Below, one piece after another: positions 28,501 through 39,498 of a stretch of 64,000 nt of DNA. The notes under the pieces were generated by a model. It ran no database searches. It was not told the DNA's origin and was given only the letters and a program-made list of their open reading frames with translations. Location: contig RWJK01001595.1 of NCBI GenBank assembly GCA_004335835.1, forward strand, positions 1 to 64,000, written 5' to 3'. The translations under genes were made by a program, and so were the position numbers. This DNA is from Scenedesmus sp. ARA3 (taxonomy: Eukaryota > Chlorophyta > Chlorophyceae > Sphaeropleales > Scenedesmaceae). How positions within the stretch are numbered: the stretch's first letter is position 1; the number at the start of each line of letters is the position of its first letter.

Positions 28501-31500
28501 CTGCTTGCTGCACCACCAGCAACAGCAGCAGCCGCTGCCTCCTCAGCAGCTGCAGGCACAGCAGCTGGCAACACAGCTGCACCAGCAGGAGCAGCAGCAG
28601 CGCCAACAAACTGAGCAGCTGCCGCCTGCTGCTCAGCCGCCGCCAGCTGCACACGTAGCTGCTGAAGCTCATCCATGTGTGCAGCCCTCAGCTGCTGCAG
28701 CTGATCCATCAGGCTGCCCAGCAGCGCCTGCCGCAGCCCCGCCAGCAGCTCTGCCTGCTCCTGCTCCTGCTTTGCATCTGCCACCCCTGCATTGGCTTCC
28801 TGCACTGCTGCATTTGCCAGCTGCGCTGCCTGCAGCTCCCGCTGCGTCTCCAGCTGCAGCTGCGCCAGCTGCTCGCGCAGCTGGTCCCTTGCTGCCACGC
28901 TGTCCTGCAGCTGCTCCTGCGCCAGCGCCGCCTCTGCTGTTGTTGTGGCCAGCTGCTCGCGCAGCGTGTCTGCTGCGGCCTGGCTGTCCTGCAGCTGGTC
29001 CTGCGCCCAAGCTGCCTCTGCCGCTGAGCCTGCCACCAGCAGCTCCATCTTCTCCAGCAGCGCAGCGATGGTGGCCTCCTTCTGCTGCAGCTGGGCCTGC
29101 AGCAGCAGGCAGCAGGCAGCAGGCAGCAGGCAGCAGGCAGCAGGCAGCAGGCAGCAGGCAGCAGGCAACAGGCAGCAGGCAGCAGGCAGGCAGCAACAAT
29201 ATGGTGTGACAAACGGTTTGAAGCAACTCAGCTGATCAGCGGCCACTCACGTTCACAAGAATGACATAAGGTAGACGCAGGCACAAACCATCGACCAGAT
29301 CAACGATGCGTGCGAAGCAGCGCCAGCCACAGGAGCTCCACCAAAGCCGCAGTGGCGCTACGCTCACCGCCTGCGCCGCTGCCGCGCGTGCTGCCGTCTG
29401 CTCCGCGTCTGCCAGCTGCTGGCCCGCGGCGCTCAGCGCAGCCTCCTTGGCCAGCAGCTCCCAGCGCATGTTGCTGCCGGCCTCCTGCGCGTCCGACAGC
29501 GCCTCAGCCAGCTGCTCCAGCTGCGCGACCTGCGTAATGCAGCAGCCAGGAGAGCATGCCTGTTTTGGGGATGGTACCGAAAGTGACACACTACGCAGCT
29601 CGTGTTTGTCGTACTCAGACTATGCTGGCATGCAGGGTGTGCATCTGCAGCAGCACACATGTGCCGAAGCCTGTACTTATCGTCTACGTTTATCACATCC
29701 CTTGTCAGCTCATGATGCTGGAGAAAGTCAGACTGGCGCGAGTCAGCTGCCGCCTGCAGGCCCACCTGCCCCGCAAGCTCTGCCTCCCGCTGCTGCAGCT
29801 GCTGCTGTGTTGCGTCCTGCTGCGCTCGGCTGGCCGCCAGCTCCTCCTGGCCCTGCTGCAGCTGCTGCGTCAGCTGCGCCAGCCGTGCAGCCTGCTGCGC
29901 CGTGACAGTCTGCAGCTCGGCCAGCTCGCCAGCAACCTGCACAGCAGCGGAAGACGTAATGATAAGGAACCACATCTCAAGTCTTGCCTGTTCCTGCAGG
30001 GACTGGCTGTGACGGGACTGGCTGTGACCGAGTTATAGGGCTCACCACAGGTGCCTGTACAAGTAATCTAATGGGCTGCAACAGGATAGCTCCAGGAACA
30101 GAGACCGCCATCCCAACACTCGAGCCAGCTCACGCAGGTGATCTTCGGAGCACAGTCGCACAGCTATTGCCGCACCTGCTGCTTCAACTTCTGCATCTGC
30201 TCCTGCTTGGACTGCAGCTCGCCGTTCAGCTGCCGCTCGATGTCTTCTGCAGCCGCCAGCTGGCTGCGCAGCTCCTGCTGCTGCCCTGACATCTGGCTGC
30301 TGGCTGCGCCCGCACCGGCTGCCATGGCAAGCGCCGCTGCCAAACCAGACAGCATGCGAGCTTGGCTGCCGCTGCCAGCGTCTGCACTGCTGTCAGCACC
30401 ATTGCCAGCAGCTGCTTCGCGCTGTTGCTGCTGCTGCTCTTTGTACTGCTGCAGCTGCTGCTCTAGCTGCTTGATGCTGGCTTGCTGCTGCTGGTATGCC
30501 GCCTGCAGCTTGGTCAGCGCTGATAGCGCCCGCGACAGCTTAGCCTTTGTTGCATACAGCTCAGGCTGCAGGGTTTGCTGCAGCTCAGCAGCAGCTGCAG
30601 TCTTTTCAGTGCTGCTGTTGCTGGAGCTGCTGCTGCTGCCGTTGCTGCCGTTGCTCGGGAGCTCGCTAGTAGCGCCATCCTTGCCACCTCGCCATCGCCG
30701 CAACAGCAGCTGTGCACTGCTCATGGTCTGGATCATGTCCCTGAGCGTTGCTGATGTGGCATCCGCCTGTTCAGTCTGATCAGCAGCCATGTCCAGCAGC
30801 TGCTGCCTGCTGCTGCTCCTGCTGCTGGCTCTGCTGCTGTTCCTGCTTCTGCTCCTGCTTCTGCTGCTGCTGGCATCACTAGTGTCATGGTCATCAGCAT
30901 GCCCAGTTGCTGCAGCTGGCTGTGCCTCAGTTTGAGGCGTTGCTGCTGGCGTGATGCTGCGGCGCTGCTCCGCGCTGGAGCGAGTTGCGGGCGTGCTGCT
31001 GTTATTAGCTTGCCCTGCTGAGGCACAACATCATACGTGCAACAGAACACGCAAGTAGTTACTACTTGCGCTGAGGCACAACAGCACACATGTCATCGCT
31101 TGCTGCATATAGGAGCAACACCAACTCTTGTGGTTGACGGGTGCGTTTGAGTACAGTAGGCAAAGCCAGAACATCACACAGCGCATGTTGCAGGTGGATG
31201 GCCGGCTTGCTGACGTCTGGCTTCACATGCAGAGAACAGATGACATGCTGTGCTTGCCCTGGGCGGTGCTGCAGCCAGCAACAGCCTGTGATAGCAGCAC
31301 AGCAAAGCACGGCATTGCCGCAATGACAGACGTACCATGTTCCTGACCGGATGGTAGCGCTGCCCTTGAAATGCCGAGAAGAGGCAATCTGCAGCAGGGT
31401 CGTGGGAACAGCAGTGACTGGTGGGAGAGCAGTCACCACAAGCGCAAGTTGCCTGAACTGCAGCATCGAAACTAACACAGCGTAAGCATATAAGTTTTTT

Positions 31501-31583
31501 CATCACGCACCGCCGTGCTGGGCCTTTCCAGGACGAAAGAGCCCTCTTCGTCCTGAGCTGCACAGCTCGAGATGGAGCAGCAT
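23871..31583 (-). CDS. Very large coiled-coil protein (about 2,064 residues), function unknown
   Basis: Proposed minus-strand exons: 31583-31511, 31017-30176, 29936-29766, 29529-29368, 29096-24843 and 24563-23871; all phases match. The first exon is tentative: it was chosen because its phase fits and it supplies an ATG; MAADQTEQ at 30790 is a fallback start. An Arg/Ser-rich stretch (SSSRSRSRSRNSSRASSR) precedes long heptad-bearing Gln/Leu/Glu/Ala-rich helices through most of the 4.25-kb exon 5. An acidic, Ala-rich region with a pure Ala run of about 30 (25440-25530) separates two coiled-coil parts. The last exon is again helical (LLLQLADRQGELTRMQRHVQ). No motor, kinase or membrane domain is visible. 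The shape fits a golgin-, centrosome- or lamina-like scaffold, but that is a guess from architecture alone. Antisense open frames over this exon are shadows of CAG bias. Confidence 0.72.
25438..25552 (-). repeat. Long GCT/AGC microsatellite coding for poly-Ala
   Basis: About 35-38 GCT units on the plus strand, with a single CTCCTG break, read GCA/AGC-class codons in the coiled-coil gene, giving a poly-Ala run of about 30 or more residues. The repeat is frame-neutral and so can change length without frameshift. Confidence 0.9.
29097..29190 (-). repeat. Heptanucleotide minisatellite at a 3' splice site
   Basis: About thirteen copies of a 7-base unit (GCAGCAG on the plus strand, CTGCTGC on the minus strand), with rare variants, run to within one base of the acceptor of the 4.25-kb exon at 29096. 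The intron's 3' splice tract therefore consists almost wholly of this minisatellite. Confidence 0.9.
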
Positions 31584-33151
31584 GGCTCCACCCAGCTGAC
31601 GTCAATCGCATTATTTCAATTTATTTCTGGCATTCAGTGTTCAAAGACTCTGCCTAGTGGCTTGGTGGCTCGTTGACCAGCATACATCCGCATTTGTGCA
31701 TCCGAGCCAGGCATTTCTTCATGCAAAACGCCGCTGACTTATTTGAAGACGAAATCGTGCACGCATTGGGTGCTCAACCTTGCCTCGGATCGACCGCAGT
31801 GAGTTGCAGGCCCTGCGGTTCAGTCAGCTGTAGCTTCAGCCTGGCACTGGCAGCAGCGCCAGCAGCACTGGAGCATCGCACTTCGCTGATGCGCACGGTT
31901 GCGCAGGACAGCAGAGGTTTATGACCCCAGTGAGCTGTGTGCATGGCTATGAGCGGCTAGCTGGTGAGCACTAGCTAGTCTGCAGTGTGCATGAGCCTTA
32001 GGCTGGCTTGGGCCTTCGCTGGCTAGCCATTGCGCTCACCTCTAGGGGGCATCTCGTGGACCGAGTTTGTGCCAGTATGGCGCGACAAGACACCCGGCAC
32101 CTGCTTATTTTACCTTGAATTGTTGGTTTGCACGAGGTTCCTGCACAGTGTTGTTGGCGCCTCCAGCAGCAGTAGCAACAGCCTCGACCCCCGATGAGTG
32201 ACAGCCACTGGCAGCCACTGGCAGTTACTTGAGCCTTCAGCGGCTGCCGCTCTTGCCCAAGGGAATGCATTGCAGTTGCAGCAATTTTGTAAATGTGCTG
32301 TTACTGCAGCACACCCTGAGGGTAGTCAGCAATTCAGGATGCCTGCTGACATTACAGCGCTGGTGACCTGAGTATCTTCGGCAAGCAAGCGAGGTGAGTA
32401 CAGTTGAGTGCAGACATTCCCTTTTATGGTTTGACAAGCTGCACCTAACTTTGCAGGGCATGCCGTAGCATCAGGCGATTGCAGGCCATTCCCATACAAC
32501 ACCATGTTGCGGCACTGTGACAGCTGTCAGGCTAAATGCAGCAATTTGCGTTGAGCAGGCTGCAACCTTCATGCTGATTACGTCTTAAAAAGCAACTGTG
32601 CAAACATTACAGGCCCATAGGGCAGCAAGGGCAGGCTGTCTCAGGCAGCATTGCGTAAAGTCTCATAATCAGCACATGTCAGCTGGCAGGTAGCACACGC
32701 GTCAACCGCAGCAGCAGCAAGAACGATCTGGGCTGCAATCGCATCCTTGACTGCAGCCAGACAGGGCAAAAACCGAATTGACCCGGCGTATGGCATACGC
32801 TGCAGGCCAGAGGGCGTTGTGATACGATGACAGTCTCGAGACAATGACACGCAGGAGAAACCAGTAGCCCACACTGCACTGCAGTGCAGCAGATTCTACG
32901 CGTGTCCCTGGTTCTTAAAGTTTTAAAGTTACCTGGCTCGAACACATCTCAAGGTTTCCCCATAGCCGTGGCTTGTCAGCAACCACAACGGCAAGGGCTT
33001 CGCCAAATCAGCGCAGGAGATTTGCGGTTGGTTGATCTTTAAATGGCTATCGCGCTGCATCAGCCTTGGGCCTCTGCAACGGAGTGACGAGGCAGAGGAT
33101 ACCCATCCAAAGAGGCAGCAGTAGGCAGGCAAACCTAGTGCAGGCCGTGCC
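31584..33151. promoter_or_regulatory. Divergent promoter region, coiled-coil gene / ABCD gene
   Basis: Head-to-head spacer of about 1.57 kb. A minus-strand frame ending at 32641 (VKDAIAAQIVLAAAAVDACA) with a fair acceptor near 32752 might be a terminal exon of a small gene, but no upstream exon could be joined. No other feature is supportable. Confidence 0.45.
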
Positions 33152-36100
33152 ATGGCACAGGCCAGGTTGCTGGCACTGACGCCCAACCAAAAGCGTGCAG
33201 TAGCTGTAAGTGTATCAGCTGGCTTGCAGGACTGCATGACGACACTGCAGTGCGCTGTGCTGCGTGCTGTTGCTGCTGTGCTGGAAACAGCCAAACACAT
33301 ATGCTGTCGGAAGCTTTATACAAGCATGCTTGTGCCACATGCAGGTTGCTGTTGTGTTTGGAGGTCTGCAAGGTGCAAACCAGATACGCTATTGGGTCAA
33401 GGCAGCACAGAAAAAGCAGAAGGAGCTTGTGAAGGACATACATGGCAAGCAGACATCGCGCAACAAGAGCTCATCCAAAGTAGCAGTCAATGAAGTGTTC
33501 TTCAAGCGGCTATGCACCATCCTCAGCATGTGAGCGGGATTGCAGAGCTGCAGCTTGCTCCAGACGCAGCGCAGCACCACCACAAGCAGCTGCTGGACTC
33601 TCCACAGCAGCTCATGCATGCAGCCACAGCAGCAGCATGGTGGTGGTGCATGCACATGCGCATGGCGCTGCTGCACTCATACTAGTTTCTGTATACACGC
33701 CAACAACGTGCAGCAGCTGGTTTGCATGGTCCAGAAGGGCGGCGCTGCTTTCCTGCAGTGTGTAGTTGCGGCTGTGACGCCAATGCCACCTGCCGTCCAC
33801 CATATGGGCTGCCATGTGCACGCAGCTGGACTGGCCGGTAGTGATCGGTCTCTCTGCTGCTGCTCAATCTTGTGTCCTGTTATGTGGCTGCCATTTCACT
33901 TTTCTGCAGCTGTGTGCCTGGGCTGTTCACCCGCGAGGCCTTCCTAGTGCTGGTGCAGGGCGGCTTGCTGGTCAGCCGCACACTGCTGACAGACTACATC
34001 AGTTGGGTGGAGGGCTACTGCGGCAAAGCCCTCACCAGCCTGGTGGGTTCCTGCAGCTGCTGTTCAATGCAGCTGCACTGGCTGATGCAAGGGCAGCATG
34101 ATGGTTGAACAAGCGTACGGCAGCATGCGCTGATGAAAGCTTTTTTGTGTGCAACAGCAGCAGTGCATGTGCAGGTTGCGCTTCCATCGTCAGCATGGAT
34201 ACGTGTCTGCATCTTCTATTTTAAAACCATTACCTCGCTTCATGCTAGACTATAGCTCTATTGCCAATGCTAGACAGCACTCACTGCCCCCTGCATGGTG
34301 CCGCCGTGCCTTGCAGGAATTCGCCAGCTTTGGGCGCGGCGTTATCGACTTTGCGCTGCTGGGCGTTCCTGCAGCCATCGTGAACTCCGGGCTGAAGTTC
34401 ATGCAGAAGAACCTGGAGCTCAGCTTCCAGAGCCGGCTCACGCTGTACCTGCACAAGCTGTACACCAGCAACAGGGCCTACTATGCGGCCAGCACGCTTG
34501 GCGGGCTCACGCATGCAGACCAGCGCATCACGGAGGATGTGGAGAAGTTCTGCTTCTCCATCAGCGACTTGTACAGCCACACCTTCAAGGTGCGCTGGTG
34601 CTGCTGCTGCTGCATATGTGCTGTACGGCAGTGAGAGTATACGTGGGGAGGGGCGAAGGCATGTGCGTCCGCAGCTGCGTTGGTGTTTCGTTTGCACGCC
34701 TGCTGGGCTGTACCACTGCACTTCCGGCATCGGGCCAACGGTGGTGCATCGAGCAGATATGTGGGATTGCGAAAAGCATATTGCCGTTGCTGTCGCCGCT
34801 TTGCACCTCTGCCTCTGTTGCCTGCTGCTAACATGTTTCCATGCTGCGATTGTGCTGCGCTGCTGCTGTCCCTGCTGCTGCCGTGTGCTGCAGCCGCTGC
34901 TGGACGTGCTGCTGTTCACGCACTCGCTGAGCAAAGTGATGGGCTACAAGGGGCAGCTGGGGCTGTATGCCTACTACGTGTTTGTTGCCTGGCTGCTGCG
35001 CGCACTCGCGCCGCCGCTAGCTTCCATGACAGCGCAGGAAAGCGCTCTGGTGGGGGCCTTCAGGTGCGCGGCGAGGATGTGGTGCTGCAGTGCAGTGGCA
35101 GAAGAACGCAAGCAGCTGCAGCAGCAGAGCGGGCTGCGGGCCGGGACCTTCGAGCATCACTTCAAGCACCATGCAGCTGCATGCAGCTGCATTCTTCTTG
35201 CACGAGAAGCAGCTCGTTTACTCGTCGGCTGTGCTGTGTAAGGCTGTACAGCTGCAGCTTTTGGCCACCAATTGCCTGCAGTGGCAACGTGCGTCACACC
35301 CCCTACTTCTCACAGCTGCCCGACCCTCTTGCTGCTGCCAATCAGTTTTTGTACCCCGCACGGCTGCGTACTTGCACACATGACTGCCTGCATGCTGTTT
35401 ATTGCAACCTGTTTCAAAGGCAACCTCTGTTAAATTGGCAAGCTTTCTGCTTAAAACCCCGCAGGGCTGCGCACCAGCGGCTGGTGGCGCACAGCGAGGA
35501 GGTGGCCTTCAACGACCCGCCAGGCGGCGCAGCGGAGCAGTTGATCCTCAACCAGCACCTGGCACGCCTCATCACCTTCTCGCGGCTCTCCAGCTTCCAG
35601 CGTTTCCTGCAGCAGGTGCGGCTGCTGCTATTGTTGTTTGTGCCTGAGCAATCTCTGTGCAGTCTGATGGGATATGCTGAACTGCTGCTGCCAGCTAGCG
35701 CAGCAGTGCCAGAGGAGGACCGCCTGCGCTGCTGGCTGTAATTTCTTGCGCTGTGGCGTGCGGTTGAGCTTGTGTTTGCGATTGGCATGCCAGATCTTGG
35801 CATGCATCAGCAGGTAGACCTTCAAGCAGATGCTGCCTGGTATATTTGTCAAACCGAACTGCATGTTATGCCTGCTGCTGTGCGCTGCGCAGATCGCCGA
35901 CGGCTACTTTGTCAAGTACTTTGCCAGCTGCGTGGCGCTGCTGGTGTATGCTGGGCCCATCTACTTCATGAACCCTGCCTCGCGTGGCGACCAGGGGCAG
36001 CTCACCGCGGACTACATCCGCAGGTGAGGACGGCTGCACAGTAGGGATTGTAGACCTGCAGCTGCGCTTGTTGGGACTCCTGCTTTGTTTCTTAGGGTCT

Positions 36101-39100
36101 GGCTGGTGCGGCTGTTCGTGGTATGTAGGGCTCTTCGTAGATGCTGGAGCCATGGGCTGCTGTTGCTGTAATGGTTCCAAGTGATCAGCCTGCGTTGGCT
36201 AGCAGATGCTCTGCTGCGCAGTGAGGCAGACCTGCACTGGCGTTGCTCAGCATCTCCTGACCTCCTCAAACTCATTCTGTGCACTGCTAAACTGTTTTTT
36301 TTACACCACGCCTTCTGCGCTGCCACCTGCTATGCTGTTCTGTGCGCTGCAGCATGCGGCTGCTGCAGAACACGTCGCGCGGCGTGGGTGACCTCATTAT
36401 GGTCTACAAGCGCATGACCAGCCTGGCGGGACACACCAGCAGAGTGTCGGAGCTGCTGGAGCAGGTGCGGCAGCAGCAGCAGCAGCAGGATTGCAAGCAG
36501 CAATGGCTGTACTCTGCACCAGCAGCTGTACGTATGCCAGCCAGGGGTTCATCTCGTGCTGTGCCTGCTTTCTGGTGATGCATTTTAAGGTATTAGCAGC
36601 GGCGCAGGTTGTGGCACAGCTCTGCATCAGATGGTGGCTTCCTTGCTAGAGGATGCCTGCAGGGACAGATCTTTTCAGCACCATGCATATCTTTAAAATA
36701 AACATTTTCCCCGCATGCAGGTGAAGCTGATGAGCAGCGAGGATACAGAGCACAAGGAGCTCTTCCGCCGCAACCTCAGCAACACCAACCTGGCAGCACT
36801 GGCAGACCAGGCAGAGGAGCTGCCCGATGACTTCGCCTTTGATGAGGGCGAGCAGCAGCGCCAGCCGCTGAGCCCCGTAACGCCACGTCGATCAACAGGG
36901 GAGATAATTCGCTTCAACCGGGTGGCGCTGGATGCCCCAGATGGCATGCCGCTGGTGGGTTTGCTGCCTGTCATGTTTTGGTTGCACCTGTAATGGCAGC
37001 GCTGCCAACAGTGTGCGTAGTTTATGGCTTATGTGACGGGCTCAGTGCTCGTTTGCTGTATTTACATGCCGCTTGTGGCGTTGTATGGTTGTGGCGTAGT
37101 ATGGCTTGAGGACACTGGCTGCGCTGCATCTAGCCGCTGTTCAGTGTGTGCTTCTTCACATGCATGTGTAGTTGCACGAGCACAGGCATGCAGGACCGCA
37201 TGCCCATCCTATGTTGCCTGCCCATGCACTTTATCATGCACCACCAACCTGGCTGCTGCTGCTGCTGCTGCAGGTGCGCGAGCTGTCATTTGAGGTGCGG
37301 CGCGGCTGCAGCGTGATGCTGATGGGTCCCAACGGCTGCGGCAAGAGCAGCCTGTTCAGGGTGCTGGCGGGGCTGTGGCCGCTGCAGGTGAGGCAGATCA
37401 AGCTTGATCTTGGTGGTTAGAGGTTAGGCTTTAGGTTTTAAGCTCTATTTGTCGTGCAGGCGGCAGAAAAGCTGCTCGCGCTGTGCTTCAGGGTGCTACG
37501 GTACTCTGGTCTTCCTGCTTGGTGCAATGCGTGGGTGTATGCTGGTGCTCGTATGAGACGGTCTGGCGTGTCGTTCGCACGCACGTCCGTACACGCAACA
37601 TCCCCATGTCTCTTCTGCCCTGGCCAATGTTATTGCCACCACCACACGCACAGGCTGGCGAGATTGCCTCGGCCCCGAGAGGCGAGAATCTTCATCCACA
37701 GGGTGCCACTCTGATCCACACCATCACGCACCCCGGCCCTGCATCCTGCGCTGCTCTTCTTTATCCTGCAACTGAAACTGGCTCTTGATATCTTGACGCA
37801 GGCTGGCGAAATCACCTCGCCCCCCAAGAGCGAGCTGTTCTACCTCAGCCAGCGGCCATACCTGGTGGTGGGCTCTCTGCGGGATCAGATGCTGTACCCC
37901 AAACCGCCAGCACGCGTGTGGGCGGGCAGCAAGGCGGAGGACAAGCAGCACTTCATACAGGTGGCAGGGCAGGAGCCGCAGTACAGCAAGGACATGGATG
38001 CAGGTGGGGCATGCGGGTGTTTGCGCCTGCTGGTGCTGCAGTGGCTGCTGTTGTGATATGTAGGGCGGTAGTGCACAGGACAGTACAGCACAGCAGACTG
38101 GATCTGCTCCTTCACTGCTGTGTGCATGCTCTCCCCCACCGGCCCGCGTCTGCACTGCTGCGCCGCTGCGCCAGAGCTCGGGCGCTGCCTGGCTGCGTGG
38201 AGCTGGCCTATCATTCACTCACAAAATTGAAGTTTACACCTGCCCCTCCACACTGCTCTCCCATTCGCTGCCTTGCTGCTCATGCACAGAGCTGGGGCGC
38301 TGCCTGGCTGCTGTTGAGCTTGATTACCTGCTGGGCCGTGGGCAGGGCTGGGACAGCGTGCAGGCCTGGCAGGAGACGCTCAGTGGCGGCGAGAAGCAGC
38401 GCCTGGCCATGGCAAGGCTGCTCTTCCACAAGCCAGCCTATGCCATCCTGGATGAGTGCACCAGCGCGGTGCGTGTGCTGTTTTGGCAGTGTCCTTTTCC
38501 TGAGTGTGCGTCATTGTGATGTGTTGCGTCTTGCTGGAGCTACTGTTTGTTTCTACAATGGCGCTGTAGCTTTGTGCTTCACTTGTTGCGCTGCGTGTCG
38601 GCCTCAACATTGCATTATCTCCCGAACTGCTACAAACTTGACAGTCGTAGTGTTGCTTATCATTATGCTGGCTGCACCCCAAACCTTTTCACTGACAACC
38701 TTTTAAAACCCATGGCCTCTTGCAGGTGTCTGCTGACGGCGAGGTGAAGCTGTACAAGCTTCACCAACCTAATTGCCAGTGATGTAGCTGGCTGATTCCT
38801 GCTGCTTTGCTGACTTGCTTGTTCCCTTTTCAATGCTGCCGCCAGGTCTCTGCTGACGGCGAGGTGAAGCTGTACGAGGCGTGCATGGCAGCAGGCATCA
38901 CGCTGCTGTCCATCGCGCACCGCCCCACGCTCAAGCGCTTCCACCAGCTGGTGCTGCACATCGACGGCACCGTGTCAACCACGGGCAAGGGATGGTGGAC
39001 AGAGGTGCGGCGCGTGCTGGCTGGCTTTGCTTGTGCAGAAGAGGCACGTGTGGCGTGCGTCGCTTGGATTTCAGTTGTGCGCAAGAGGNGGGGGGGATGC

Positions 39101-39302
39101 TGCGGGTGTTGCTCGGTTTGTTGGGCGTCCACAGCACTGAAAGTAGGCTGGTAATTCATGTGAGTCGTGTGCCATTTTGGCTGAGGGTGTCCTGCTGCTG
39201 CTGCTGCTGCTGCTGCAGGTGCTTGATGACAAGGTGCTACTGTCCAGCAGCTCGGCTGTGGCACTGGCGGCAATCAGCGCAGCGGGCGGCCAGCGGCCCT
39301 GA
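33152..39302 (+). CDS. ABCD-family half ABC transporter (peroxisomal acyl-CoA/fatty acid type), complete
   Basis: Fourteen plus-strand exons: 33152-33205, 33345-33529, 33910-34042, 34317-34589, 34894-35063, 35465-35615, 35893-36023, 36353-36464, 36721-36954, 37274-37387, 37802-38003, 38290-38468, 38846-39004 and 39219-39302. Every phase matches; 726 residues, the size of a half-transporter. The membrane part comes first ([57 protein letters not shown]). The nucleotide-binding domain follows: Walker [10 protein letters not shown] near 498, Q-loop [17 protein letters not shown], signature LSGGEKQR near 617, Walker B AYAILDEC near 640, H-loop SIAHRPT near 670. ABCD proteins import very-long-chain acyl substrates into peroxisomes as dimers. 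Land plants use a fused full-length form (CTS/PXA1); this one is single. Three introns hold partial copies of the next exon. Confidence 0.95.
37252..37273 (+). repeat. CTG run at ABCD exon 10 acceptor
   Basis: Six CTG units end in CAG directly before the Walker A exon (37274). Confidence 0.8.
37648..37690 (+). repeat. Echo of ABCD exon 11 start, in intron 10
   Basis: It resembles 37796-37838 (acceptor CAG plus the first part of exon 11). The opening CAGGCTGGCGA is identical; the rest is diverged. It reads AGEIAS against AGEITS in the real exon and would then run out of frame. Confidence 0.65.
38171..38209 (+). repeat. Echo of ABCD exon 12 start, in intron 11
   Basis: It resembles 38286-38325. 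The first 24 bases differ at one position, then similarity fades (GGGCGCTGCCTGGCTGC is shared). It lies about 115 bases upstream of the real exon and has an AG at the matching acceptor position. Confidence 0.75.
38723..38755 (+). repeat. Echo of ABCD exon 13 start, in intron 12
   Basis: Thirty-three bases match 38843-38875 (acceptor AG plus [10 protein letters not shown]) with one mismatch. The copy has its own good acceptor (CTTGCAG), so it could be spliced in. Its frame then runs to a stop within about ten codons, losing the H-loop. Confidence 0.9.
39089..39089. other. Ambiguous base N in ABCD intron 13
   Basis: Single N just before a G run. It is intronic and does not affect the protein. 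Confidence 0.95.
39192..39218 (+). repeat. CTG run at ABCD exon 14 acceptor
   Basis: Eight CTG-class units end in CAG at the start of the last exon (39219). Confidence 0.85.
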
Positions 39303-39493
39303 GCGCACGGCCCTGCCCTGCCCTGCCCCCAGCAGCTGCAGCGCCAGCATGCTGCAGCTTCCAAGGGGTTGCGTCGTCTGCTTGCATTGCGCGGGGATCG
39401 GCGCATGTCCTCCTGCGGGGTCTGGCGCAGCACATTATGGCTTATTGGCGGGTGTTGCATAGGCGCCTTTGGCTTTGTGTGTGCTTGTGTGGG

Positions 39494-39498
39494 TGTAA
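39494..39498 (+). terminator. TGTAA poly(A) signal candidate (ABCD gene)
   Basis: First plus-strand TGTAA after the ABCD stop, about 190 bases downstream. Confidence 0.5.

Noticed and set aside
27704..29209. 501-codon plus-strand open frame, Pro/Ala-rich
   Set aside because: Antisense shadow of the CAG-biased coiled-coil exon; low complexity throughout.
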